A stretch of DNA of 25,272 nucleotides from a virus: the IMG/VR virus record IMGVR_UViG_3300008448_000575, positions 1 to 25,272 of that record; one strand, given 5' to 3'. The notes under the pieces are model-generated. The model made no database searches and was not told the DNA's origin. It saw only the letters and a list, made by a program, of their open reading frames with translations. The position numbers and the translations under genes were made by a program. Of this stretch, positions 14,320 through 22,257 are shown piece by piece (positions within the stretch are counted from its first letter, which is position 1; every line of letters begins with the position of its first letter).

Positions 14320-14666
14320 TGGCACATCCATTTGACCATAGTAGAAGTTCAGCTAAGAAATATGGTGGTGAACCTGAAGAGTATTTAAAATATCATGAAT
14401 GGTTTGATGAAACTAAAGGTTGGGTTGGTCATTCTTTACATAGAATGTTCAGACATCATAGTGAAGGTATATTTGAACTTGAAAAGATATTTGGTAAGTA
14501 CTTTGTAAATTCAGTAGGAAAGAGAGTGTACACTAGGTACATAGGAGAACAACATGTAAAGGAAGATTGCAATGGGCATATTCCCTCAGCCAAAGAGTGG
14601 TTAGATTGTATTACTAAAAATAAATTAGAAGTATGGATGACCAAAACACTAAAAATAGAAGATTAA
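14319..14666 (+). CDS. DUF6915-like conserved protein
   Basis: This 115-residue protein starts MAHPFDHSRSSAKKYGGEPE, continues YLKYHEWFDETKGW and RMFRHHSEGIFELEKIFG, and ends YIGEQHVKEDCNGHIPSAKEWLDCI. This order of conserved His-rich blocks fits the family I know as DUF6915, found in bacteria and phages, which has no known function. The several conserved His (RHH, EQHV) could bind metal; this is speculation. Its 3' end overlaps the next gene by 34 bases. Confidence 0.82.
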   Translation: MAHPFDHSRSSAKKYGGEPEEYLKYHEWFDETKGWVGHSLHRMFRHHSEGIFELEKIFGKYFVNSVGKRVYTRYIGEQHVKEDCNGHIPSAKEWLDCITKNKLEVWMTKTLKIED

Positions 14667-15073
14667 ATAAAACAAAATTAGATGATGAGATTTATAAGAA
14701 TTTAAGTAAAATGCTAAATGCTACAGAAGAAGATAGAATGGTGGCATATGCTTGTTTAAATACTGTAAATCAAACAGAGTCTCTAATTTATACACTGTTC
14801 TTAAGAAAAGAATCAAAGTATTTATCAGAATGGGTTAAAAATTGCCCAAAGGTTGTAAGTTATCATAACTCATATGGGATTGCAAAAGATAGTAATATCA
14901 TAACATTTCCAACTATTTACTCCATTTTAAAGAAAGTGACAAAAGAAAACAAAGATGAAAAGATCTTAAAGTTCTTCTTGTCAAAATTTGCATCATTTAT
15001 AAAAGAGTCATTAATGTTTGATTTTATAGAAGATGTAGAAATAACCTATAAACTAAAAGATGATGAAAAATAA
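14633..15073 (+). CDS. Helical protein, paralogue A of a three-member family
   Basis: This 146-residue protein is related to those at 18580 and 19076. It shares the pattern (I/M)Y-x2-L-x2-(M/L)(L/F)-x-(S/A)(S/T)-(E/D)-x2-(R/H)-x-(V/M)A, followed by an L/M-x-(N/T) and S-x2-Y block (EIYKNLSKMLNATEEDRMVAYACLNT here). The family ending has an F-x4-(V/D)-x-I stretch (FIEDVEITYKLK). The three lie around the MoxR/VWA pair. This member immediately precedes the metallopeptidase gene and overlaps it by 14 bases. It is predicted all-helical and soluble. Function is unknown; a partner or adaptor of the MoxR/VWA machine is inference. Confidence 0.82.
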   Translation: MDDQNTKNRRLNKTKLDDEIYKNLSKMLNATEEDRMVAYACLNTVNQTESLIYTLFLRKESKYLSEWVKNCPKVVSYHNSYGIAKDSNIITFPTIYSILKKVTKENKDEKILKFFLSKFASFIKESLMFDFIEDVEITYKLKDDEK

Positions 15074-17371
15074 AGCAGAAGAGCTTGCAAAAGCTAGTAA
15101 AGATCTAATGTTAAAAGAAAGTTTTTATGGTCTATTTCTTATAATGTTAAATAAACAATGGAGTACTAAAGTTCCTACAGCAGGTGTAAGTAGAAATGGT
15201 GTAAATTTTCAATTATATCTTAATGAAGAATTTTGGCAGAGTCTTACTCCAGATCAACATATAGGTTTACTGAAACATGAGCTCAAAGGGCTCCTTGTAC
15301 AGTAATGTACATGTAAAAAGGTTTAAATTGCAGGGAGTTCCTTAAGTTTTATCTACTAACTGATCATAGTAATATAGATCAAGGCACTGCTAACTACAGT
15401 GGTATAGTAAAAATGATAAAAATTGGATAATCTGCAGCCAAATCTCTTGAATAATTAAAGAATTAGTGGTATATTGCAACATAATACTTTGCATATGACT
15501 ACTGAAAAAGAAAAACAGCTAATAAACTATTATATAATGCAGAAACTATCTGCTGATAAAATAGCTAATCTTATGTGTATAAACAGAAAAACTGTATATG
15601 CTACTTTAAAAAAGAATAATATAAAAGCAAGAACTATAGCTCAAGCAGCTATGAAATATTCTTGTAATGAAAACTTTTTTGAATTAATTGATACAGAAGA
15701 AAAAGCCTACTGGTTAGGTGCTTTATATGCTGATGGTAATGTTTCACAGAACAAAACAGGATCTGGCAAGATATTTTTATCTTCTAAAGATTATAAATGG
15801 ATTGAAAGATTTATGAGAAGTATAGAATCTACAAACAAGCCTACTAGAGAGTTTCATAAAAAGTATCAAAAAGAGATATGGAAAGCTCAGATAACATCTA
15901 CAAAGATGTTTAATGATCTAGTAAGATTGGGTTGTATACCTAGAAAATCAATGATAATAACCTTTCCTGAGTTACCTTCAAATTTAATATCCCATTTTAT
16001 CAGAGGATATTTTGATGGTGATGGTACAGTAGGGATATATCAGAATCTTAAAAAGCATAACTGGAAGATCTTAAAATCTGGAATTTGTTCAGGTTCTGAG
16101 CTCTTTTTGAGAGAACTGGTGACATATTTACCAACAAAAAATAAGAATGTAGTTTTTAATAAGTCCTTGTATGTTATTCAGCTTTCTTTAAAAGACAGCA
16201 TTTTGTTACATGATTATATGTATAAAAATGCTAATGTTTTTCTTATAAGAAAAGCTGTGATATTTACAACTTATTTAAGCAAATATTATTCAAGAGAGAG
16301 GTTCAACGACTATAATAACCTACCCTAATGGGGTAAAGGAATAGTCTGATCTTACATGAAAATGTAAGCTAACACAAATGATTGCATATAGCATTTTTTC
16401 ATGTTACAGATTTTGAACATTTGACAAATAAAGAGATTGCTAACATAGCAATGGATATTGAAATTAATCAATATATTGATGAGAAATTTCTTCCTCCTGG
16501 ACCATGCTTACTAAGCACTTTCCCAGAGCTTAATTTAGAACCTAAGAAAGGTGCTAATTATTATTATGAGAAATTATTACAAGCATCTCAAAATCCAGAA
16601 CAATGTCCTAACTTAGATAAAATGCTTGCTAATGCTCCAGGTTATCAGGTTAAAGTAAGTATTGATGGTGATGGTGATATTGAAGTATCTGTTCCTGACC
16701 ATAGTTCATGGGAAGAGTTTGAAGATTTAGATGAAGCTACTAAAAAGCTAATCAAATCACAAACAGAGCATATATTAAAAGAAGTTGCAGATCAAGTAGA
16801 AAAATCTCGTGGACATGTTCCAGGAGAATTAAAAGAAATCCTAGAGAAAATTTCTCAACTAGAACCTCCTAAATTTAATTGGAGAGGATATTTAAGAAGA
16901 TTTGTAGGAGGAAGTATAAAGACATTCACAAGAATGTCAAGGCACAAGCCTAATTTTAGATTTATTGAAAACCCAGGTTTAAAACACAAAAACAGAAGAA
17001 AAATCCTGGTAGCTGTAGATACTTCAGGTTCAGTTAGTACTAATGAACTTAAAGAATTTCTTAATGAAATAAACCACATTCAGAGAACTGGTACAGAAGT
17101 TATCATTGTTCAATGTGATTCAGCAATATCATATATTGGTAAGTTTAATCCTAAAGAGGACTTTAAAATACATGGTAGAGGAGGCACTAGCTTTCATCCT
17201 GTTACTGATTATTATGATGAGAATCATAAAAAGTTTAATTGTTTGATTTATTTAACTGATGGTGAAGCATCTGCACCTGAAAAGTGTAAAGGTCCAGTAT
17301 TATGGGTTATATCAAGTCAATCAAGAGAACTTAATCCAGACTTGAAAGGTCTACAAATTCAATTAAATTAA
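15060..17371 (+). CDS. Metallopeptidase-VWA protein (DUF2201-like), split by a group I intron
   Basis: The exons are 15060-15283 and 16381-17371, giving 404 residues after splicing. The joined codons read cat-gag-cta-ttg-cat, producing H73-E-L-L-H77, the zinc-peptidase HExxH motif, followed by IAFFHVTDF. The C-terminal half is a von Willebrand factor A-like domain with a full MIDAS: DTSGS (Asp288, Ser290, Ser292), GGTSF and LTDGE. This peptidase plus VWA order is that of the DUF2201 family, which partners MoxR-type AAA+ ATPases; such an ATPase is the next gene. Without splicing, exon 1 would end at TAA 15305 after about eight intron-encoded residues. Whether the peptidase is active is unknown. 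Confidence 0.93.
15284..16380 (+). ncRNA. Group I self-splicing intron (1097 bases)
   Basis: The 5' site follows T15283. P1 pairs exon GAGCT (15279-15283) with the guide GGCTC (15289-15293), placing the required U-G wobble at the cut. Other helices: P2 TGTAC/GTACA (15296-15300/15307-15311), P3 AGGTT (15319-15323) with AACCT (16317-16321), P4 TTGCAG (15328-15333) with CTGCAG (15432-15437), P7 GACTAT (16308-16313) with ATAGTC (16341-16346), P8 ACCC/GGGT (16322-16325/16331-16334), and P9 CTTACAT/ATGTAAG (16351-16357/16362-16368) with a GAAA loop. The intron ends on G16380, as group I introns must. Joining the exons restores the HExxH frame. The endonuclease gene is inserted between the P4 and P7 regions. 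Confidence 0.93.
15495..16328 (+). CDS. LAGLIDADG homing endonuclease (intron-encoded)
   Basis: The 277-residue protein has two LAGLIDADG-type helices, YWLGALYADG (72-81) and HFIRGYFDGDG (166-176), so it would act as a monomer with two active-site acids. The N-terminus (about 8-45) is a helix-turn-helix: INYYIMQKLSADKIANLMCINRKTVYATLKK. ATG 15495 is preferred to an in-frame TTG at 15474. The last codons overlap the P7 and P8 strands of the intron, so coding and ribozyme constraints meet there. It should cut intron-less copies of the peptidase gene near the HExxH codons and so spread the intron. Confidence 0.93.
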   Translation: MTTEKEKQLINYYIMQKLSADKIANLMCINRKTVYATLKKNNIKARTIAQAAMKYSCNENFFELIDTEEKAYWLGALYADGNVSQNKTGSGKIFLSSKDYKWIERFMRSIESTNKPTREFHKKYQKEIWKAQITSTKMFNDLVRLGCIPRKSMIITFPELPSNLISHFIRGYFDGDGTVGIYQNLKKHNWKILKSGICSGSELFLRELVTYLPTKNKNVVFNKSLYVIQLSLKDSILLHDYMYKNANVFLIRKAVIFTTYLSKYYSRERFNDYNNLP

Positions 17372-17389
17372 TATTAAAAACTAAAAATT

Positions 17390-18577
17390 ATGTCTACAAC
17401 AAATAACAAAATCAGCTTATCTTCAGAAGAATTAAAATCTTTCTTAACTTATATTTATAATAACAATAAAACATTACTAGAGAAAAACTTAGCAGTTCAA
17501 ACTGTGAATGTTGAGGGTGAAGCTGGTGGTGGTAAGACTTCTACTATTTTACAATTAGCTGAAGAGTTAGGGTTGGAATTAGTAAGAAGAAACTTAGCAG
17601 AATATGAAGATGTATCTGACTTAGTTGGTTATCCATGTAAAGAGCATGAAATGGTTGGTAAAGATGGTAATGTTAGATGGGTAGTAGAAGGTACTATGCC
17701 TCAATATATTACTGCAGGGTATAAACCAACAAGTAATAAAAGAATGACTCATGCTGCTCCTGAATGGGCTCAAGGTAGAGTTAAGCCAGTATTGTTATTA
17801 TTAGATGATTATAGTCGTGCTAGTGAGAAATTCATTCAAGCTACTATGACTTTAATAGAAACTCAATGTTATAATAGCTGGTGCTTACCAAAAGGTTCAT
17901 TTATTATATTAACTTCTAATCCAGATAATGGTAATTACAGTGTATCAGCATTAGATGCAGCACAAAAGACTCGTACAATTAATGTTAATTATAAATTTGA
18001 TATTAATGCATGGGCTAGATATGCAGAGAAAACAGGTATTGATGGTAGATGTGTTAACTTCTTATTATTACATCCAGAGTTAATGGAGAATGATAGTATT
18101 AATGCTAGAACTGTAACTATGTTCTTTAATTCATTAATGTCTATTAGTAATTTTTCAGATGAGTTACCATTGATTCAACAATTAGGTGAAGCAACTACCA
18201 ATCCTGAGTTTTCTACTTTATTTACAACATTTATTAATAACAAGTTGGATAAATTAGTTACTCCTAAAGATATGTTATTACACCAAAATGAATCTTATAT
18301 TATTGGAGAATTAAATAGTTGTATTGGTACTAACTCTGATTATAGAGCAGATATTGCAAGTGTATTAGCAACAAGGTTAATTAACTTTACTGTTAACTAT
18401 GCAGAAAGCAATACTATTACTCCGGCTATTATTGATAGATTAACTAAATTCTGTACTGGAGAAGTATTTACAAATGATTTAAAATATATCATTGTAAGAA
18501 AGATTATCAATAGTAATAAACAAAAATTCCAAAAGTTAATGTTGAATAGTGAAATTGTTAAAATGGCAATGAAATAA
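17390..18577 (+). CDS. MoxR-type AAA+ ATPase
   Basis: This 395-residue ATPase begins 18 bases after the metallopeptidase-VWA gene. Walker A is GEAGGGKT (43-50), Walker B is VLLLLDDYSRA with Asp139-Asp140, and sensor 1 is ILTSNPD with Asn177. The sequence EDVSDLVGYP (73-82) is the region after Walker A typical of MoxR/AAA_5 proteins. A helical lid and C-terminal region follow. MoxR ATPases act with VWA proteins as chaperone-like remodelling machines on metal centres or complexes, so this pair should form one. The phage substrate is unknown. Confidence 0.92.
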   Translation: MSTTNNKISLSSEELKSFLTYIYNNNKTLLEKNLAVQTVNVEGEAGGGKTSTILQLAEELGLELVRRNLAEYEDVSDLVGYPCKEHEMVGKDGNVRWVVEGTMPQYITAGYKPTSNKRMTHAAPEWAQGRVKPVLLLLDDYSRASEKFIQATMTLIETQCYNSWCLPKGSFIILTSNPDNGNYSVSALDAAQKTRTINVNYKFDINAWARYAEKTGIDGRCVNFLLLHPELMENDSINARTVTMFFNSLMSISNFSDELPLIQQLGEATTNPEFSTLFTTFINNKLDKLVTPKDMLLHQNESYIIGELNSCIGTNSDYRADIASVLATRLINFTVNYAESNTITPAIIDRLTKFCTGEVFTNDLKYIIVRKIINSNKQKFQKLMLNSEIVKMAMK

Positions 18578-18579
18578 TT

Positions 18580-19074
18580 ATGACTGATACACAAGAAAAA
18601 GTACTAACAGCTTCTCCAATAAATGGGGAGGCTGTTGTTATTAATGAAGAGATTTATAATTCATTAATAACAATGTTTAAAAGCAGTAATGAAGAAGACC
18701 ATCTTATGGCAAGACTTATCCTTAATACATGTGATATTAAAAAGTCTATTTATTGGATATGGTTATTAGCCAGAAGTGGTGGATGGAATGTGTTAAATAA
18801 AATGGTTTACTTAAGAACCAAAGCAAGTAGAAATTTTAGAGATTTAAGTAGAATTTTTCATATCTATTCTAAGTCTCCAAGAGAATTTGCAACTTTTTTA
18901 GAAAATGAGAAGTGGTTAACTCCTGAAATTTATCAATATCTTGAAGAAGCTATTATAAACACTACATGTTCTCAAGTGAGAAATAGGTTTTATGATGTGA
19001 CTATCAAAATCAAAGATGAGTACAAACATTTAGCTAGTAATACAGAAATAATAACAAATATTAAAGAAGATTAA
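18580..19074 (+). CDS. Helical protein, paralogue B of a three-member family
   Basis: A 164-residue protein starting 2 bases after the MoxR gene. The family block is EEIYNSLITMFKSSNEEDHLMARLILNTCDIKKSIYWIWLL (about 22-62), and the C-terminal match is NRFYDVTIKIKDEY. It contains a region rich in basic and aromatic residues (RTKASRNFRDLSRIFHIYSKSPREF). No catalytic motif is visible. The first codons contain a 12-bp stem-loop (18606-18636). The tight spacing to the ATPase suggests co-production with it. Confidence 0.85.
   Translation: MTDTQEKVLTASPINGEAVVINEEIYNSLITMFKSSNEEDHLMARLILNTCDIKKSIYWIWLLARSGGWNVLNKMVYLRTKASRNFRDLSRIFHIYSKSPREFATFLENEKWLTPEIYQYLEEAIINTTCSQVRNRFYDVTIKIKDEYKHLASNTEIITNIKED
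18606..18636 (+). other. Strong stem-loop in the first codons of a gene
   Basis: AACAGCTTCTCC (18606-18617) pairs with GGGGAGGCTGTT (18625-18636) as a 12-bp stem with two G-U pairs and a 7-base loop. It lies 26 bases inside the paralogue B gene and 29 bases after the MoxR stop. A short, interrupted T-rich stretch follows, so it could act as an attenuator or as the 3'-end structure of the upstream gene. Confidence 0.6.
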
Positions 19075-19075
19075 T

Positions 19076-20176
19076 ATGGAAAAACAAGAGTATTTATATT
19101 TAAAAAATTATAATAAAAATAATGTTGCATTTGAAAAAGTTTGTTTAGTAAATTCAAATTCAAACTTTATTATGCAGTATGCTCCTACTAAGGGAGATGT
19201 TATTTACATTCATCCTGATAGTGTTATTCCAAGATTTAAAATGAAACAATTTTGTGAAACTCATGAGGTTAAAGTAACTAGAGATGTTAAGAAAGCTAAT
19301 ATTATATTTAGTTGTAAAAAGGCTTTTGAAAGTTTTACTATTAGTACACATTCACCACACTTGTTTAAAAAATCTTCATTTTATAATTTTGTATCTACAT
19401 ACAATCTTCATTTTTATAATGAATTTGTAGAGGAATTAAAGAATGATCCTCAAGATTGTTTTATCATCCCTTATAATTTTGTATACAATTGTAATTCTAA
19501 TTATTATGGTAATGTTTTAGGTCCAGGTCAAAGTTATGAATTTAAAGAAGAAGGTGATTATGATGAAGATTATAAAGGCTATAAAAGAATAGACTATTTT
19601 GAAATAGATGATGATAAAAATTTAATATTAATCTCTTCTACTGATTTTGATGAATATAATTTTTGGTTAAATAAATCATATGATGAAAAAGCTTTAACCT
19701 CAATATTAAATAACAGTTTGGTGTTGGATCAAGATATGTATGAGGGTTTATGTAATTTATTTGCTAGTTCTGATACATCAAATCATATTATGGCAATGGA
19801 ATCAATGGCTAATTGTGATTATAGAGAGTCTGCTAGTTATTTGTTATTATTATTTAGTGAATATTATAAACAAATGTATGCTAGTAAAACTAGAAATCAT
19901 GTCAACTTTAAAAGTTTGTTACAATTCTTTGATATAACATTACATAGATACATGGATTTAGATGGTATATTTAGAAGATTATTAGATTTAAAATTAGTTA
20001 CTAAATATCATATTGATATATTAACTCCTAAAGTAATAAAAGAATCTAAAGGTTATTTTCCTACTAAGTATTTTGAATTTTCTAAAGTTATACCTAAAAC
20101 TGAAATTCAAAATATATTAGATAAAGAACAAGAATTATTACAATCTAAAGAAGAAGAAACAAACATTACATGGTAG
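19076..20176 (+). CDS. Paralogue C with an extra N-terminal domain
   Basis: A 366-residue protein whose C-terminal third (from about residue 221, DQDMYEGLCNLFASSDTSNHIMAMESMANCDYRESASYLLLLF) matches the family of paralogues A and B. The first 200 residues are an added domain. It contains GDVIYIHPDSVIPRFKMKQFCETHEVKVTRDVKKANIIFS (about 41-80), which resembles a BRCT-like or Rossmann-like alpha/beta unit by eye, then an acidic, aromatic-rich stretch. The C-terminus is charged. It is the only gene here that ends with TAG, overlapping the next ATG by 7 bases. Function is unknown; a scaffold or substrate-recognition subunit is inference. Confidence 0.85.
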   Translation: MEKQEYLYLKNYNKNNVAFEKVCLVNSNSNFIMQYAPTKGDVIYIHPDSVIPRFKMKQFCETHEVKVTRDVKKANIIFSCKKAFESFTISTHSPHLFKKSSFYNFVSTYNLHFYNEFVEELKNDPQDCFIIPYNFVYNCNSNYYGNVLGPGQSYEFKEEGDYDEDYKGYKRIDYFEIDDDKNLILISSTDFDEYNFWLNKSYDEKALTSILNNSLVLDQDMYEGLCNLFASSDTSNHIMAMESMANCDYRESASYLLLLFSEYYKQMYASKTRNHVNFKSLLQFFDITLHRYMDLDGIFRRLLDLKLVTKYHIDILTPKVIKESKGYFPTKYFEFSKVIPKTEIQNILDKEQELLQSKEEETNITW

Positions 20177-21183
20177 ATACAAAATTACAAAAGACTCCTG
20201 CTGAATTAGAGCAGGAGTTTTACTCTAAACCTTATAACATAAGTTATTCAGGTTTAAACAAATTGGTTTATTCACCAACTCTATTTTATAATCATTACAT
20301 ACTCCAACAAAGAGAGGATAAAACAGATTCATATCTTGTAGATGGAAAAGTTATACATTGTTTATTGCTGGATGATGGAAGCTTTGACACTAATTTTGTT
20401 CTCTTACCCACATCTCTACCCACTGGCAACTCTAGACTTGTAATTGACAAAGTATTTGCTCAAGCAAATGACAACTCAGGAAAACTCTCAGATCATACTC
20501 AGGTTATATTGGATATTTTAAAAGAAATAAATCTACATCAATCTCTTAAGACTGATGAGCAAAGAGTTGCTAAAATAGTTACAGAAGAAAATGATAGCTA
20601 TTTTGCATTTTTAGCTACAAAGGGTAATAGAGATATTATAGATTCAGAAACATTACAAAGATGTTCACAATCAGTTGATTTACTTAAGAAAAACAATAAA
20701 GTATGTGATTTATTAGGTCTTTTCACATCTGGACTTGAAAACTTTCAAATGTTTAATGAGATAAGTTTATCTGTAGGAAGTGATGTAACAAATAGACCAT
20801 TTGGACTTAAAGGTGTAGCTGATAGTATTCAAGTTAATCATGATAAAAAAATAATTTTTATTAATGATTTAAAGACTACTAGTAAAACTATTACTGATTT
20901 TCCAGAAACAATAAATGTTTACAATTATAACCTGCAGGCAGCTATCTACTATTGGCTTGTTTCAGAAAAATTTAAGGATGTTATTACAGAAGATTGGGAG
21001 TTAATTTTTAATTTTATTGTAATAGATAGGTATGATCAAGTATATTGTTTTGAAGTATCAAAAGAAACTATATTGAAATGGCATGATGAGCTATTAGATA
21101 AGTTAGATGAAGCCTCATGGCACTATAATAACCGTAACTACAAACTCCCTTATAGATTTGAAATTAGCCCAGTAATTTTGTAA
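20170..21183 (+). CDS. PD-(D/E)XK nuclease, RecE/Cas4-like
   Basis: A 337-residue nuclease with the core GKVIHCLLLDDG (59-70, His63), GLKGVADSI (212-220, Asp218), INDLKTT (231-237, Asp233 and Lys235) and YNLQAAIYYWL (253-263, Gln256). This is the H/D/DxK/Qxxx(Y) order of the RecE C-terminal/Cas4-like exonuclease family. It may chew DNA ends 5'-3' for the RecT-like protein encoded at 11141. The N-terminus SYSGLNKLVYSPTLFYNHYI is the usual leading helix. The ATG overlaps the previous gene. The first codons contain a terminator-like hairpin at 20194. Confidence 0.87.
   Translation: MVDTKLQKTPAELEQEFYSKPYNISYSGLNKLVYSPTLFYNHYILQQREDKTDSYLVDGKVIHCLLLDDGSFDTNFVLLPTSLPTGNSRLVIDKVFAQANDNSGKLSDHTQVILDILKEINLHQSLKTDEQRVAKIVTEENDSYFAFLATKGNRDIIDSETLQRCSQSVDLLKKNNKVCDLLGLFTSGLENFQMFNEISLSVGSDVTNRPFGLKGVADSIQVNHDKKIIFINDLKTTSKTITDFPETINVYNYNLQAAIYYWLVSEKFKDVITEDWELIFNFIVIDRYDQVYCFEVSKETILKWHDELLDKLDEASWHYNNRNYKLPYRFEISPVIL
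20194..20222 (+). terminator. Terminator-like hairpin inside a gene start
   Basis: ACTCCTGCT (20194-20202) pairs perfectly with AGCAGGAGT (20210-20218) over a 7-base loop and is followed by TTTA. It lies 18 bases after the upstream TAG but within codons 9-18 of the nuclease gene. It could stop part of the transcription before the nuclease. The T-tract is short, so strength is uncertain. Confidence 0.5.
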
Positions 21184-21196
21184 CTTAATAATCACT

Positions 21197-21763
21197 ATGG
21201 CTATAACATCATTGTACAAAGACTATTTCCAAAAAAGCAGAATTTTTGTTTATCCACAATTGGGAATAGAAAAAGGAGTAACTGCTACTCCAATCCAAAC
21301 TTATATGTCCTGGAAGAACCAGTACACAATTCACGAAGTAAAATTAGTATGTGTTTATCACTTAAGAAATGATTTAGAATTTAGAACATTTGAGAAAGAC
21401 AGATTAATAAACAATAAGTTATTCTTTGATTTTAAAGAAATTGAAGATAATAAAGCTGTTTATGTATTTGATTTTTTTGAACATTCTGATGACTGGAATT
21501 ATATCATTAATGGTAAATATTCAAAATTGAGTGCATCTTATAAGAAAAGAATTGAACAGTTCATTGGTAAAAGAAACCCTAATTATGCTCATATAGAAAG
21601 TTTTCTTTATCCTGAAAAGTATTATAAGATGTATTCAGAAATTATGGATGTGAAAGAATCTTTATTAAAAGAGGTAGGAGAGTTATGCTCAATTATTGAT
21701 TTTGATAAAGAAACTTTAATTGCAGACATTAAAAGCTTGGAATTAAAAAACAAAATGTCTTAA
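21197..21763 (+). CDS. Conserved phage hypothetical protein
   Basis: A 188-residue soluble protein. The N-terminal part (KSRIFVYPQLGIEKGVTATPIQTYMSW) and the following VCVYHLRNDLEFRTFEKDRL and AVYVFDFFEHSDDW blocks look like alternating strands and turns of an alpha/beta domain. The C-terminal part is helical (AHIESFLYPEKYYKMYSEIMDVKESLLKEVGELCS). Similar unannotated proteins occur, as I recall, near the nuclease and polymerase of Bacteroidota phages. No catalytic motif is evident. Confidence 0.82.
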   Translation: MAITSLYKDYFQKSRIFVYPQLGIEKGVTATPIQTYMSWKNQYTIHEVKLVCVYHLRNDLEFRTFEKDRLINNKLFFDFKEIEDNKAVYVFDFFEHSDDWNYIINGKYSKLSASYKKRIEQFIGKRNPNYAHIESFLYPEKYYKMYSEIMDVKESLLKEVGELCSIIDFDKETLIADIKSLELKNKMS

Positions 21764-21787
21764 TTTGTAAAAACAAACCAACAAAAA

Positions 21788-22195
21788 ATGAGTTCAGAAA
21801 AATCAATGATGGTAGTAACCTCCAGAAGAAATGGTGCTCCAACCTTTAGAATGTTGCCAATTAATAATGAATGTCCTTATATTGAGGTATGTTATATTCC
21901 ACAAGCTGAAGCTTTAGTTATATTTCATAAACATCAAGTACAAGGATTTCATGCAGTTCCTCAATTAGACTCAAATGGTGATTCTGTAAGAGCATTAAAA
22001 CCAAGACCTAATGGTAGTGAATTTAAAGAAGAAAGAAAAATGTTAACAACTTCTCATGAATTTTATATTACTGAGAAATCAGAAATTAAAGATTTTGTAA
22101 ATTACTTTGCATTTAATTCATTTAACTATGAAAAGTTTATGATTAAATCAACAATAATTACACCAGAACAACCTAAGATTATTCTTAATTCTTAA
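21788..22195 (+). CDS. Hypothetical protein
   Basis: A 135-residue protein with a beta-rich centre (CPYIEVCYIPQAEALVIFHKHQVQGFHAVPQLD). A basic loop follows (RALKPRPNGSEFKEERKML), and the C-terminal half contains FYITEKSEIKDFVNYFAFNSFNYEKF. The ATG follows an A-rich leader with no Shine-Dalgarno sequence. It is the last gene before a strong terminator and lies just before the DNA polymerase. Function is unknown. Confidence 0.8.
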   Translation: MSSEKSMMVVTSRRNGAPTFRMLPINNECPYIEVCYIPQAEALVIFHKHQVQGFHAVPQLDSNGDSVRALKPRPNGSEFKEERKMLTTSHEFYITEKSEIKDFVNYFAFNSFNYEKFMIKSTIITPEQPKIILNS

Positions 22196-22216
22196 TGTTT
22201 AACACCTAACTATAAG

Positions 22217-22243
22217 AAGGGTAGAGAAATCTACCCTTTTTGT
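22217..22243 (+). terminator. Intrinsic terminator
   Basis: AAGGGTAGA (22217-22225) pairs with TCTACCCTT (22230-22238) in a 9-bp stem closed by a GAAA loop (22226-22229 read GAAA), followed by TTTGTTT. It ends the run from the primase and lies 15 bases before the polymerase ATG. Confidence 0.88.
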
Positions 22244-22257
22244 TTCAAAACTATTTT

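Noticed and set aside
14456-14644. 62-codon - strand frame
   Set aside because: Antisense to the DUF6915-like gene, whose conserved blocks explain the DNA.
15060-15305. An intact 81-residue protein ending KHELKGLLVQ
   Set aside because: Its last residues come from the intron. The exon ends at 15283 and joins 16381 to complete HExxH.
16855-17079. 74-codon - strand frame
   Set aside because: Antisense to the VWA domain, including its MIDAS codons.
16382-17371. An independent VWA protein starting at TTG 16382
   Set aside because: TTG is the Leu76 codon of the spliced gene, preceded by the intron end, not a start.
18397-18594. 65-codon - strand frame with many Ile/Leu that could look like a membrane protein
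   Set aside because: Antisense to the MoxR C-terminus; A/T-rich antisense reading produces false hydrophobic helices.
19160-19937. Two short frames (63 and 65 codons) within the paralogue C gene
   Set aside because: Both are shadows of a continuous 366-codon gene with a family match.
19076-20200. Reassignment of TAG as a sense codon, known in some crAss-like phages
   Set aside because: TAG ends the paralogue C gene where the next gene starts, and no gene needs TAG read-through. The other stops are TAA or TGA at normal gene ends.
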